From Paludibaculum sp. (lineage in GTDB: Bacteria; Acidobacteriota; Terriglobia; Bryobacterales; Bryobacteraceae): DNA of 58,601 nt. Shown here in pieces: positions 1-8,219 of the stretch. The notes under the pieces were generated by a model that was given only the letters and a program-made list of their open reading frames with translations, ran no database searches and was not told the origin of the DNA. The stretch covers positions 1 to 58,601 of the forward strand of contig JARKQJ010000254.1 of NCBI GenBank assembly GCA_029973955.1, given 5' to 3'. The position numbers and the translations under genes were made by a program. Every line of letters begins with the position of its first letter. Positions within the stretch are counted from its first letter, which is position 1.

Positions 1-1292
1 ACCGTGATCTTGCCCTCGATCACCACATCCGTCACATCGCTCGACTTCAGCGCGAACACCAGCATCGAGTAGGGATCATGCGCCGGTTGAGCATGGGCTG
101 ACGCCGTGGAGACCGTAATCAGGTCCGCCCGCTTGCCCGGCTCGAGCGAGCCGATCTCTTTCTCCATCGTCAGCGCCCGCGCCCCGCCCAGCGTCGCCAT
201 TTCGAAGACGGCCTGGGCGGGCAGCGTCTTCGGATCCATCGTCGTCACCTTGGCCAGCTTCGCCGCCAGGTCCATCTCTTCAAACAGGCTCTCGTCGTTG
301 TTCGAACCCGCCGGCCCATCCGTGCCCAACCCCACGCGCAGCCCTTCCTTCAGCATCGCCGGCACCGGCGCCACGCCGCTCGCCAGCTTCGTGTTGCTCG
401 AGGGGCAATGCACCAGGCCCGCCTCGCGCCTCTTGCTCACCGCCAGATCCGCCGCGTCCGCCCACACCATGTGCGCCATCACCGTGCGGCCCGTCAACGC
501 GCCCAAACTCTCCAGATACATCGTCGGCGACATCCTGTTCGCCGCCGCCGAATCGTTCTGCTCCTTCTTCGTCTCCGACACGTGGATCAGGTACGGTACG
601 CCGTACTTGTTCGCCAGCTCCCGCGCGGCCTTGAGCGTCTCCGCCGAGTTCGTGTAGATCGCATGCGGCGCCACCGCGGGCGTAATCAGCGTGTCGCCTT
701 TGAACGCCAGGATGAACCGCTCCGCCGCCGCCAGTGCCTCTTTCGGAGTCTTATAGTCCGGGGCGGGGAAGCCGATGATCGTCTGCCCCAGTACCCCTCG
801 CATGCCGGCTTTGCGCGTTTCATCGGCGATCGCGTGCTCGTAGTAATACATGTCGGCATAGGTCGTAATGCCGCCCTGCATCATCTCCAGCACCGCCAGG
901 CGCGTGCCCATCCGCACAAACTCTTCGTTCACGTTCTTGGCCTCGGCCGGGAAGATGAAGTTCCGCAGCCAGTCGTCCAAATCCCGGTCGTCGGCGATCC
1001 CGCGCAGCAGCGCCATCGGACCGTGCGCGTGCGCGTTCACCAGACCCGGCGTCAGAATCGCGGCCGGCCGGTCGATCCGCCGCGCCGCCGTGTATGCCTT
1101 GTCGATCTCCGCCTTCGGCCCCACTGCCACGATGCGGCCTTTCTGAATGGCCACGGCGCCGTTGTCGATCACGCGCCGCTGCGCGTCCATCGTGACCACT
1201 TTTCCGGCGGAGACGATCAAATCGGCCGGCGCGGCATGAGCCGCCGCGCCCAGAGCCGCGCACAATAGCAGGCTAATCGAGATAAGTCGCAT
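1..1292 (-). CDS. Exported amidohydrolase, TrzA/MtaD-like (nucleoside/base deaminase family), partial
   Basis: The 3' end lies beyond the left edge, and 430 codons are visible. ATG at 1292 gives a signal peptide (hydrophobic LLLCAALGAAAHA, residues 8-20). An amidohydrolase beta-barrel follows, with the zinc pair NAHAH (H88, H90), then HAIYT, HVSETKKEQ, HCPSSNTKLASG and GLGTDGPAGSNN. These are typical of the cytosine deaminase/S-adenosylhomocysteine-methylthioadenosine deaminase group. The start overlaps the cytidine deaminase gene by 20 bp, with GAGAG about 8 nt upstream, so the two are translationally coupled. It is the last visible gene of the nucleoside operon, so hydrolytic deamination of a base or nucleoside in the periplasm is the likely role. 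The exact substrate cannot be read from sequence; guanine, SAH, MTA or adenosine are all possible. Confidence 0.85.
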   Translation of the reverse strand, partial: MRLISISLLLCAALGAAAHAAPADLIVSAGKVVTMDAQRRVIDNGAVAIQKGRIVAVGPKAEIDKAYTAARRIDRPAAILTPGLVNAHAHGPMALLRGIADDRDLDDWLRNFIFPAEAKNVNEEFVRMGTRLAVLEMMQGGITTYADMYYYEHAIADETRKAGMRGVLGQTIIGFPAPDYKTPKEALAAAERFILAFKGDTLITPAVAPHAIYTNSAETLKAARELANKYGVPYLIHVSETKKEQNDSAAANRMSPTMYLESLGALTGRTVMAHMVWADAADLAVSKRREAGLVHCPSSNTKLASGVAPVPAMLKEGLRVGLGTDGPAGSNNDESLFEEMDLAAKLAKVTTMDPKTLPAQAVFEMATLGGARALTMEKEIGSLEPGKRADLITVSTASAHAQPAHDPYSMLVFALKSSDVTDVVIEGKIT

Positions 1293-1659
1293 CAAAAGCT
1301 CTCGGCAGAAGGTCGGCCAGACGGAATGTCTCCGTCTCGTCCTTCAGGTTGAACAGAATCACTTCCATGTCTCCGCACAGGTCCCACAGCACCTGCCGGC
1401 AGGCTCCGCATGGCGGCGTCAGCTTCTCCGTATCCACCACCACCGCAATCCGCTTGAACCTCTTCGACCCCTCCGCCACCGCCCGGAAGATCGCCGTCCG
1501 CTCCGCGCACATCGTCAGCCCGTACGACGAGTTCTCCACGTTGCAGCCGCCGTAGATCCGCCCCTCCGCGTCCTCAATCGCCGCACCCACCAGGAAGTGC
1601 GAAAAGGGCGCGTGCGCCCGCTCCCGCGCTGCCAGCGCGGCCTTCTTCAGTTCGTCCAT
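1273..1659 (-). CDS. cdd: Cytidine deaminase
   Basis: Zinc hydrolase converting cytidine/deoxycytidine to uridine/deoxyuridine. The 128-aa protein has the usual length for the homotetrameric class. It shows NVEN (substrate ribose contacts, residues 40-43), C51-A-E53 (zinc ligand and proton shuttle) and PCGACRQ with C84 and C87 as the other zinc ligands. ATG at 1659 is preferred over an in-frame TTG at 1665, because GAGG sits 7-8 nt before the ATG. The stop of the purine nucleoside phosphorylase gene (1662-1664) falls just before this start, and the next gene begins inside this one. It is therefore the fourth cistron of a tightly coupled salvage operon. Confidence 0.95.
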   Translation of the reverse strand: MDELKKAALAARERAHAPFSHFLVGAAIEDAEGRIYGGCNVENSSYGLTMCAERTAIFRAVAEGSKRFKRIAVVVDTEKLTPPCGACRQVLWDLCGDMEVILFNLKDETETFRLADLLPRAFDATYLD

Positions 1660-1661
1660 TG

Positions 1662-2468
1662 TCAATCCTCGAGCCGCGGCAACACACGCGTCAGCAATCG
1701 AATCAGCCCATCGGCCGCGCTCTTGCCCGTCTCCAGCACTTCGGCGTGGCTCAACTCCGCCTGCATCCCGGCCGCCATGTTCGTCACCGTGGAAATCGCC
1801 AGCACCCGGATCCCCATGTGGTTCGCCACAATCGTCTCCGCCACGGTCGACATCCCCGCCAGGTCCGCTCCAATCGTTCTCAGGTAACGGATCTCGGCCG
1901 GAGTCTCAAAACTCGGGCCCAGCAGACCCGCATACACGCCCTCGCCCAACTCGATCCCCAACTCCGCCGCCGCCGCCTTCGCCTTCTCCTGATGCGCCGG
2001 CCAATAGGCGCGCGTCATGTCCGGGAACCGCGGCCCCAGGTGATCGTCGTTCGGACCAAGCAGCGGATTCGTCCCTTGCAGGTTCAGGTGATCCGTAATC
2101 AGCACCAGCAGCCCGCGATGATACTTCGGGTTGATGCCGCCCGCCGCATTCGTCAGCACCAGATGCTTCAACCCCAACGCGCCCAGCACCCGCACGCCGA
2201 AGGTCACCTGCCGCGGAGACCAGCCTTCGTACAGATGCACGCGGCCGCTCATCACCGTCACCGCCGTGCCGCCGCACTTACCCAGGATCAGCTTGCCCGC
2301 ATGGCCCTGCACGCTCGGCACCGGCCAGTGCGGAATCTCGTGGTAATCGATCTCCACGCGCTCTTCCAGCGCGTCCACAAAGGCCGCCTGCGCGCTGCCC
2401 AGCACGACAGCCGTCCGCGGCCACTCCTTCACCCGTTCCCGCAGATACGCAACCGCTTCCTGGATCAC
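1662..2468 (-). CDS. Purine nucleoside phosphorylase (PNP/MTAP family)
   Basis: Phosphorolysis of purine (deoxy)ribonucleosides to base plus (deoxy)ribose-1-phosphate. GTG at 2468 overlaps the nupC stop as GTGA and gives 268 aa, the normal length for trimeric PNPs. A longer in-frame reading would lie inside nupC and is rejected. Family blocks present: GHAGKL, SGRVHLYEGW (phosphate/base pocket Arg, His, Tyr, Glu), TNAAGGINP, GPNDDHLGPRFPDM, GPSFETPAE, GMSTVAE and STVTNMAAG. The Asn in the last block favours 6-oxopurines. Oddity: the N-terminal phosphate loop reads GSAQAAF (residues 24-30), where the family normally has GSGLG. The Ser is kept but the glycines are lost. Confidence 0.93.
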   Translation of the reverse strand: MIQEAVAYLRERVKEWPRTAVVLGSAQAAFVDALEERVEIDYHEIPHWPVPSVQGHAGKLILGKCGGTAVTVMSGRVHLYEGWSPRQVTFGVRVLGALGLKHLVLTNAAGGINPKYHRGLLVLITDHLNLQGTNPLLGPNDDHLGPRFPDMTRAYWPAHQEKAKAAAAELGIELGEGVYAGLLGPSFETPAEIRYLRTIGADLAGMSTVAETIVANHMGIRVLAISTVTNMAAGMQAELSHAEVLETGKSAADGLIRLLTRVLPRLED

Positions 2469-3682
2469 AGCAACACCCCCGCAATGCACGCCGACATGAA
2501 ATTCGCCAGTGTTCCTGCCATCATCGCCTTCAATCCCATGCGCGCCAGATCCGACTTCCGCGTCGGAGCCAGCGCTCCGATCCCGCCAATCTGAATCGCG
2601 ATCGACGAGAAGTTCGCAAATCCGCACAGCGCAAACGTCGCAATCGCGAACGACCGCGGATCCAGCGCCTGCCGCACCTCGCCCAACCTCAGGAACGCAA
2701 TGAACTCATTCAGCACCATGCGCGTGCCCAACATATCGCCCACCACCTGCGCGTCCTTCCAGCTCACCCCCAGCAGCCACGCCACCGGCGCGAAGATCAT
2801 CCCCAACAGCTTCTGCAGCGATTCCGGAATCCATCCGGCCAGCGAGTGCCCCCAGCCCATCATGCCGTTCACCAGCGCGATCAGCGAGATGAACGCAATC
2901 AGCATCCCGCCGATGTTCAGCGCCAGTTGCAGGCCATCGCCCGCGCCCCGCGCCGCCGCGTCGATCACGTTCACGCCCGGCTTCTCGATCTCGATCTTCA
3001 CGTCCCCCGCTGTCTCCGGCTCACCCGTCTCCGGCACCAGCATCTTGGCCAGCATCAGCGTCGCCGGCGCCGTCATGATCACCGCCGTCAGCAGATGCTT
3101 GATCTCCACGCCGGCGATCTTCACATACGCCGCCATCACCGCGCCCGACACGTGCGCCATGCCGCACGTCATCACCGTGAACAGTTCGCTCTCGGTCAGG
3201 GTGGGAAGAAACGGGCGGATCGTCAGCGGAGCCTCCGTCTGACCCATGAAGATACTTGCCGCCACGTTGGTCGACTCGGCTCCGGAGCAGCGCATGATGC
3301 GGTGCATGCCCCATGCCATCCACTTGATCACCACCTGCATCACGCCGAAGTAGTACAGCACCGAAAACAGGCTGGCGATGAAGATGACGATCGGCAGCAC
3401 CTGGAACGCGAACACTACCCCGAACGCGCCCGTCTTTACGCCCAGCGGCCCAAAGAGAAACTCGCTACCCTTCTCGGCGTACTCCAGCAGCGCGTTCACC
3501 GCCACGCTGGCCGCCTGGAACAGCAGTCCGAAATCTGTTTTCAGGACGAGGAAGGCGAAGGCAAACTGCAGGCCCATGCCCCATAGCAGAAGACGCGGCC
3601 GGATCGCCTTCCTATTCGTAGAGAGCAGAAAGCAGAGGGCCAGAATCGAGATCAGGCCCAGAAGTCCGGTGAAACGCGCCAT
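2465..3682 (-). CDS. nupC: Concentrative nucleoside transporter (NupC/CNT family)
   Basis: Inner-membrane cation-coupled nucleoside importer, 405 aa, mostly hydrophobic with multiple transmembrane segments. The CNT signature is visible as FMGQTEAPLTIRPFL near the middle, with VNGMMGW and FANFSSIAIQIGG further on; these form the substrate-binding hairpin regions of the family. It starts 30 bp after the thymidine phosphorylase gene and its stop overlaps the phosphorylase start (GTGA). It therefore supplies substrate to the phosphorylases and deaminases of the same operon. Confidence 0.95.
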   Translation of the reverse strand: MARFTGLLGLISILALCFLLSTNRKAIRPRLLLWGMGLQFAFAFLVLKTDFGLLFQAASVAVNALLEYAEKGSEFLFGPLGVKTGAFGVVFAFQVLPIVIFIASLFSVLYYFGVMQVVIKWMAWGMHRIMRCSGAESTNVAASIFMGQTEAPLTIRPFLPTLTESELFTVMTCGMAHVSGAVMAAYVKIAGVEIKHLLTAVIMTAPATLMLAKMLVPETGEPETAGDVKIEIEKPGVNVIDAAARGAGDGLQLALNIGGMLIAFISLIALVNGMMGWGHSLAGWIPESLQKLLGMIFAPVAWLLGVSWKDAQVVGDMLGTRMVLNEFIAFLRLGEVRQALDPRSFAIATFALCGFANFSSIAIQIGGIGALAPTRKSDLARMGLKAMMAGTLANFMSACIAGVLL

Positions 3683-3712
3683 GCGCCGGCCTCCCTGTGG
3701 AGTAGTGGATGT

Positions 3713-5017
3713 CTAGCTGACGACTTCGAGGATCAGTTCGCGCGGCTCGGGCGCTGTGGCGGAGATGCGGAACGCGTCTTCCACGCGCTCGGCGGCTTCC
3801 TGTAGACGCTCTTCGTTGGTGAAGTACAGGCGGCACAGCACCCCGCCCGCGTCGATCTTCTGGCCCGTCTTCACCTCGAGGATCACACCCACGGCCGGAT
3901 CGATCGTGTCTTCCTTCGTGTCGCGTCCGGCGCCGATCATCGACGACGCCAGCCCGATCTGCTCCGCGTCAATCGCCGACACATAGCCGCCGCGCGGAGA
4001 CGTGATCTCCATCGCGCCCGTCGCGTTCGGCAGCAGGTCGAAGCGGTCCAGCACCTGCGGATTGCCACCCTGCGCCGCAATCGTCTCTTTCAGTTTCTTG
4101 AAACCCGAACCGTCGATCAGCTTGTTCTGCGCCAGGATGCGCGCTTCTTCCAAGGTCGGAGCCACCTTCGCCAGGTGGATCATCCGCGCCGCCAGTTCGA
4201 TCGAGATGATCGCCAGGTCGTCCGGACCCGCGCCCTGCAGCGTCTGCGACACTTCCATGATCTCCAGCGCGTTGCCGATCGCATAGCCCAGAGGCTGGTT
4301 CATGTCCGTGATCAGCGCCTGCGCCCGCAAGTCGTTGCGCCGCGCGATCGTGGTCATCAACTGCGCCAGCTTCCGCGCTTCAATCTGCTTCTTCATGAAC
4401 GCGCCCGCGCCCACCTTCACGTCCAGAACCAGCGCGTCCAAACCCATTGCCAGTTTCTTCGACATGATCGACGCCGCGATCAGCGCCGTGCTCTCTACCG
4501 TCGCCGTCGCATCGCGCAGAGCATACAGCTTGCCGTCGGCCGGAGTGATGCTCTCGCTCTGGCCCACCACGGCGTAGCCCACTTTGTTCAGCACGTCCTT
4601 GAACTCTTCCGTCGAGAGGTTCGTGCGGAAACCAGGGATCGATTCCAGCTTGTCCAACGTCCCGCCAGTGTGCCCCAGCGCGCGGCCTGAAATCATCGGC
4701 ACCTTCACGCCCGCCGCCGCTGCCAGCGGCGCCGCAATCAGGCTCGTCTTGTCGCCCACGCCGCCTGTAGAGTGCTTGTCTACCTTCGGCCCTTCGATGT
4801 CGGAGAGGTCCAGCTTGTCGCCGGAGGCGAGGATGGCATCCACCATCGCGCCGACCTCATAGTCCGTCATGTTCTCGAAATAGACGGCCATCAGGAAGGC
4901 CGACATCTGGTAATCGGGGATCTCGCCGCGAGTGTAACTCTCGACAAGCCAGGTGATTTCTTCGGGCGACAGCTCTTCGCCGTTCCGCTTACGCTGAATG
5001 AGGTCGACAGTTCGCAT
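3713..5017 (-). CDS. deoA: Pyrimidine-nucleoside/thymidine phosphorylase
   Basis: Phosphorolysis of thymidine/deoxyuridine (and uridine if of the Pdp type). 434 aa from ATG 5017. The N-terminus MRTVDLIQRKRNGEEL matches the family start, and the 14 codons upstream (from TTG 5059) are not needed. Signature: KHSTGGVGDKTSL (phosphate site) followed by MISGRALGHTGGTLDKLES. The C-terminal alpha/beta domain includes VKVGAGAFMK. It is the first gene of the salvage operon, 65 bp after the inositol monophosphatase gene. DeoA and Pdp cannot be separated with confidence from sequence alone. Confidence 0.94.
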   Translation of the reverse strand: MRTVDLIQRKRNGEELSPEEITWLVESYTRGEIPDYQMSAFLMAVYFENMTDYEVGAMVDAILASGDKLDLSDIEGPKVDKHSTGGVGDKTSLIAAPLAAAAGVKVPMISGRALGHTGGTLDKLESIPGFRTNLSTEEFKDVLNKVGYAVVGQSESITPADGKLYALRDATATVESTALIAASIMSKKLAMGLDALVLDVKVGAGAFMKKQIEARKLAQLMTTIARRNDLRAQALITDMNQPLGYAIGNALEIMEVSQTLQGAGPDDLAIISIELAARMIHLAKVAPTLEEARILAQNKLIDGSGFKKLKETIAAQGGNPQVLDRFDLLPNATGAMEITSPRGGYVSAIDAEQIGLASSMIGAGRDTKEDTIDPAVGVILEVKTGQKIDAGGVLCRLYFTNEERLQEAAERVEDAFRISATAPEPRELILEVVS

Positions 5018-5082
5018 TTTCAATCGTTTAGCGTACCACCTTTGTAGGGGGCAACACAAATCCGAAAATGCGGCGCTTGGCC

Positions 5083-5901
5083 CTACCGGCCGCTCGTCAC
5101 AGGCGGCATCGGATAGCGGTAGCGGCCTTCAAATACCTCGCCGAACAGCTCCAGCAACTCGTTGTGAATCAATCCGTTGGTCACAGCGACGTGCGGCCCG
5201 CGCAGCTCCGCCGGCCCGCCCTTCATGTCTGTCGTCCGGCCGCCGGCTTCCCGCACCAGCAACAGCCCCGCCGCCATGTCCCAGGGGTTCAAACCGAACT
5301 CCCAGAACCCTTCCAGCCGCCCGCACGCCACATATGCCAGATCGATCGCCGCCGATCCGCTGCGCCGGATCCCATGCGACATCATCGACACCTGATGGAA
5401 GAAATGCACGTTCACGTTCTCATGCCGCTTCCGCGACGGGAACCCCGTCGCCAGCAATGCCGAGTCCATCCGCGGAGCCTTGCTCACGTGGATTCGCCGC
5501 CCATTCAGAAACGCGCCCCCGCCCAGCTCCGCCGCGAACATCTCCTGCCGGATCGGGTCGAAAATCACACCCGCAATCATCTCCCCGGCCCGCTCCAGCC
5601 CGATCGTCACATTGAACGCCGGATAGCCGTGCGCGAAGTTCGTCGTCCCGTCCAGCGGGTCCACATACCAGCAGTACTCGCCCGCCTTTTCCCGCAGCCC
5701 GCCTTCTTCGCCCAGCACGGAGTGCGCCGGGAAGTAGGAATGCAGCCGCTCCACCACCAGCTTCTCGCTGGCCCGGTCGGCCTCCGTCACCAGATCGAAA
5801 TCACCCTTTAGATCGTAGGAGATCCCGCGCTCGAAGTGGTGCGCCAGCAGCGCTCCGGCTTCGCGCGCAATCTCCGTGGCGGTCTCCAGATAGCTGGCCA
5901 T
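5083..5901 (-). CDS. suhB: Inositol monophosphatase family protein (SuhB-like)
   Basis: Mg-dependent sugar phosphatase, 272 aa. Metal and phosphate motifs: GEEGG (Glu ligand), DPLDGTTNFAHGYP (the WVDPLDGT-type motif) and WDMAAGLLLVREAGG near the C-terminus. Likely substrates are myo-inositol-1-phosphate or related sugar phosphates; enterobacterial SuhB also affects transcription antitermination. The ATG at 5901 lies 12 bp after the Hfq-like gene. It is the last member of the MoaDE-VWFA-Hfq-like-SuhB run. Confidence 0.93.
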   Translation of the reverse strand: MASYLETATEIAREAGALLAHHFERGISYDLKGDFDLVTEADRASEKLVVERLHSYFPAHSVLGEEGGLREKAGEYCWYVDPLDGTTNFAHGYPAFNVTIGLERAGEMIAGVIFDPIRQEMFAAELGGGAFLNGRRIHVSKAPRMDSALLATGFPSRKRHENVNVHFFHQVSMMSHGIRRSGSAAIDLAYVACGRLEGFWEFGLNPWDMAAGLLLVREAGGRTTDMKGGPAELRGPHVAVTNGLIHNELLELFGEVFEGRYRYPMPPVTSGR

Positions 5902-5913
5902 GAAGCGTGCGTC

Positions 5914-6168
5914 CTAGTCCTCTAAGATCTCGATGTATCGGATGGAATGCTTGAAAATGAACAGGTTCGGATCGTCCGGCTCGCAGTTCAGCCGGATAAA
6001 GTCCTGGTCCCAGTATTCGATCCAGCCCTCGGCCTCGTCGCCCGTCGTCAGCTTCACGCACACCGGCGTCTTGTCGGCCACGAGTTCCCGCAGGTACTTC
6101 GGTTCCTCAAAGGTTTGCGCGGGTGCTTTGGATTTGGGCAAGTCGGGCAAGATCTCCTCAGGCTTCAT
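5914..6168 (-). CDS. Hfq-like Sm-fold RNA-binding protein
   Basis: 84 aa. After a charged, proline-containing N-terminal extension of about 25 residues comes KYLRELVADKTPVCVKLTTG, then GWIEYWDQDFIRL and LFIFKHSIRYIEI. The spacing and the (F/Y)KH(S/A)I block match the Sm1 and Sm2 motifs of Hfq (compare YKHAI). The protein is therefore probably a ring-forming RNA chaperone of the Hfq superfamily, with an unusual N-terminus and an acidic C-terminal end in place of the enterobacterial tail. Its ATG overlaps the VWFA gene stop (ATGA). RNA binding is inferred, not shown. Confidence 0.75.
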   Translation of the reverse strand: MKPEEILPDLPKSKAPAQTFEEPKYLRELVADKTPVCVKLTTGDEAEGWIEYWDQDFIRLNCEPDDPNLFIFKHSIRYIEILED

Positions 6169-7061
6169 GGTATCGCATCGGCAAAGTAGCCGTTGCGCGC
6201 TGACACCGTATGCCCGGGCCGGTTCACGCTCAGCTTCACCCTGTGGAACCGCTCCTTCGTCGGCGGCAGGTTCTTCGGGTAATACCCCACCAGATACTGC
6301 GTCCGCAAATCGCTCAGAATGCTCTGGAACGCCTCATCCAGAGAGGCCCCCAACGCCGGGAAGAAAATCTTCCCGCCCGTCCACTGCGTCAACTGGATCA
6401 GCGCATTCTCGCCCCGCAGGTTCCGCCCCGCATCACCAGCCACCGGCACCACCAGCACCGCGTACAGCACTGCATTGGCCCGGTGCAGACCCTCCAGCGC
6501 TTTCTGGAAATCGAACTTGCTGAACGTGTCCCCGCCGTCGCTCACCACCACCACCACGCGCCGCCCGTCCCGGTGCTCCAGTTCATCCGACGCCAGATAG
6601 ATCGCGTCGTACAGCGCCGTCGCCCCCTCGCTCTTCAGCTTGTCCAGCGCCGCCGACAGCCGCTCCAGTTTCCGCGTGAAGTTGCACTGCAGCGTCACTT
6701 CGAAGTTGAAGCTGTACAGCGCCGCCAGATCGTTCGGATTCCCTTCCGCCAGCAAGGCCTTCAAAAACCGCCGCACCGCGTCCAACTCATACTTGCTCTC
6801 GCGCTGCGTCGAACGGCTCCGGTCCACCAGCATCGCTACCGACAGCGGCTGCGTCGTGTACCGCTCGAACAGTGCCACCTCCTGCGCCACGCCGTTGTCC
6901 GTCACCGTGAAATCGCTCTTGTCCAACCCGCCCACCAGTTGCCCCTGCGGGTTCTTCACCGTCGCCAGCATCCGCACCAGCTTCACGTCCACCTTGAACA
7001 CCGGCTCCTGCGCCCACGCCGCCAGCGCCGCAACTACTTGCCTGCGATCGAGCTGTCCCAC
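6165..7061 (-). CDS. Secreted VWFA-domain protein, acidobacterial type
   Basis: 298 aa with a short signal peptide ending at AWA/Q. The GTG start at 7061 lies inside the 3' end of moaDE and has GGAGG about 6 nt upstream. A von Willebrand A fold follows, with MIDAS DRSRS (DxSxS) in LVDRSRSTQRE, a Thr in GATALYDA and an Asp in VVVVSDGGDT. The C-terminus RTQYLVGYYPKN is the hallmark of the VWFA-related Acidobacterial family (TIGR03436). Probably a metal-dependent adhesion or assembly protein outside the cytoplasm; specific role unknown. Its stop overlaps the Hfq-like start. Confidence 0.88.
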   Translation of the reverse strand: MGQLDRRQVVAALAAWAQEPVFKVDVKLVRMLATVKNPQGQLVGGLDKSDFTVTDNGVAQEVALFERYTTQPLSVAMLVDRSRSTQRESKYELDAVRRFLKALLAEGNPNDLAALYSFNFEVTLQCNFTRKLERLSAALDKLKSEGATALYDAIYLASDELEHRDGRRVVVVVSDGGDTFSKFDFQKALEGLHRANAVLYAVLVVPVAGDAGRNLRGENALIQLTQWTGGKIFFPALGASLDEAFQSILSDLRTQYLVGYYPKNLPPTKERFHRVKLSVNRPGHTVSARNGYFADAIP

Positions 7062-7759
7062 TCGCCCTCCACCCACACCTCCCCATCTTCGAAGTGCTCT
7101 TTCTTCCACACCGGCACCTGCTTCTTCAGGCGGTCGATCCCCGCCCGCGCCGCCTCAAACGCGGCTCCCCGATGCGGCGCCGTCACCATCACCACCACGC
7201 TCGCCTCGCCAATCTCCATCCTGCCCAGCCGGTGGACCATCGCAATCCGGCTAATCTCGAACTCCCCCGCAATCTTCCGCCCGATCTCCGCCATCACCTT
7301 CACCGCCATCGCCTCATAGCACTCGTAATCGAGATACCGCGTCCGCCGCCCGTCCGTGTTGTCCCGCACCACCCCTTCGAACACCACAAACCCGCCGTCC
7401 CGCGGCTGCAGCAGCCTTCGCAGACCCGCTGTATCGATCGCCTCCCGCGTCAGCGCGAAGAAGTGCCCCGCGGCCTCTTCGATCACATGCGTCCACGGCC
7501 CGCTCCCGCCGCTCACCGGCGGCAGGAACGCGATCTCGTCGCCTTCCCGCACCACCCGGTCCCGCGCCGCAAACTCGTGGTTCGCCGCCAGCACGATGCT
7601 GCGCTCCATCTCTCTCAAACGCGGAAAAAGTGCTCCAAAATGCTCAAAAACGTCCCCCAAAGTGGCGTTTTCGCGCACTTCCAGGCTCGTCTCCGCGCAG
7701 CCGGTTACGTCTTTGAGCACACCGAAAAACAGGACTCGGATCTTCACGCTAAGGGCCAT
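7034..7759 (-). CDS. MoaD-MoaE fusion, molybdopterin synthase (MoaX-like)
   Basis: Single 241-aa polypeptide joining both subunits of molybdopterin synthase, which puts the dithiolene sulfurs on precursor Z. Residues 1-85 are the ubiquitin-like MoaD part ending FLPPVSGG, where the GG (84-85) is internal. From about 88 to 241 is MoaE with HRLGRMEIGE, APHRGAAFEAAR, and the catalytic lysine region KKQVPVWKKEHFEDG. MoaD needs a free C-terminal glycine for thiocarboxylation, so this protein may be cleaved after GG, as reported for mycobacterial MoaX. First gene of the minus-strand run; no other Moa gene is in view. Confidence 0.92.
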   Translation of the reverse strand: MALSVKIRVLFFGVLKDVTGCAETSLEVRENATLGDVFEHFGALFPRLREMERSIVLAANHEFAARDRVVREGDEIAFLPPVSGGSGPWTHVIEEAAGHFFALTREAIDTAGLRRLLQPRDGGFVVFEGVVRDNTDGRRTRYLDYECYEAMAVKVMAEIGRKIAGEFEISRIAMVHRLGRMEIGEASVVVMVTAPHRGAAFEAARAGIDRLKKQVPVWKKEHFEDGEVWVEGEWDSSIAGK

Positions 7760-7805
7760 GGTAGCAGACGCTTCCCACCCCTCCCCGGGGTACGATAATT
7801 GGGTG

Positions 7806-8219
7806 ATGCCGCCGATCCCCGACGACGCCGAAGTCCGCTTCCGAGTGCGCTACGCCGAAACCGACCAGATGGGCGTGGTCTATCACGCCAACTACCTCGT
7901 CTGGTTCGAGATGGCCCGCACTCAGCTCTGCCGCGTGCGCGGCGTCACTTACCGCGACATCGAGAAAAACGACGGCCTCAACCTCGCCGTCGCCGAAGCC
8001 AGTTGCCGCTACCACCAGCCCGCCCGCTACGACGACGAACTCGTCGCCCGCGCCTGGTTCAAGCACACCCACCCGCGCATGATCACTTTCGCCTACGAGA
8101 TCCGCCGCGCCGAAGACAACGTCCTCCTCGCCAGCGGCGAAACCCGCCACGTCTTCCTCAAGGACGGCAAGCCCGCCAAATCGCCCGCAAAGTACTTCGA
8201 TCTCTTCGGCATCGCATGA
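7806..8219 (+). CDS. YbgC-like acyl-CoA thioesterase (hotdog fold)
   Basis: 137 aa. The N-terminus VRYAETDQMGVVYHANYLVWFEMAR is the 4-hydroxybenzoyl-CoA thioesterase/YbgC signature, with catalytic D20 and H27 nearby. It probably hydrolyses short or long acyl-CoA/ACP thioesters. ATG 7806 is chosen (a GTG lies just upstream at 7803); the divergent moaDE start is at 7759, leaving 46 bp for both promoters. Its stop overlaps the next gene (ATGA), so it is the leader of an operon with two peptidoglycan-type proteins. In proteobacteria ybgC sits with tol-pal envelope genes, which fits. Confidence 0.88.
   Translation: MPPIPDDAEVRFRVRYAETDQMGVVYHANYLVWFEMARTQLCRVRGVTYRDIEKNDGLNLAVAEASCRYHQPARYDDELVARAWFKHTHPRMITFAYEIRRAEDNVLLASGETRHVFLKDGKPAKSPAKYFDLFGIA

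Noticed and set aside
2469..2627. 53 extra N-terminal residues on purine nucleoside phosphorylase
   Set aside because: They are read out of frame from nupC; the GTGA junction gives a start at the family's usual length.
7356..7805. 150-residue N-terminal extension on the thioesterase
   Set aside because: It is antisense to moaDE; the hotdog domain begins right after ATG 7806.
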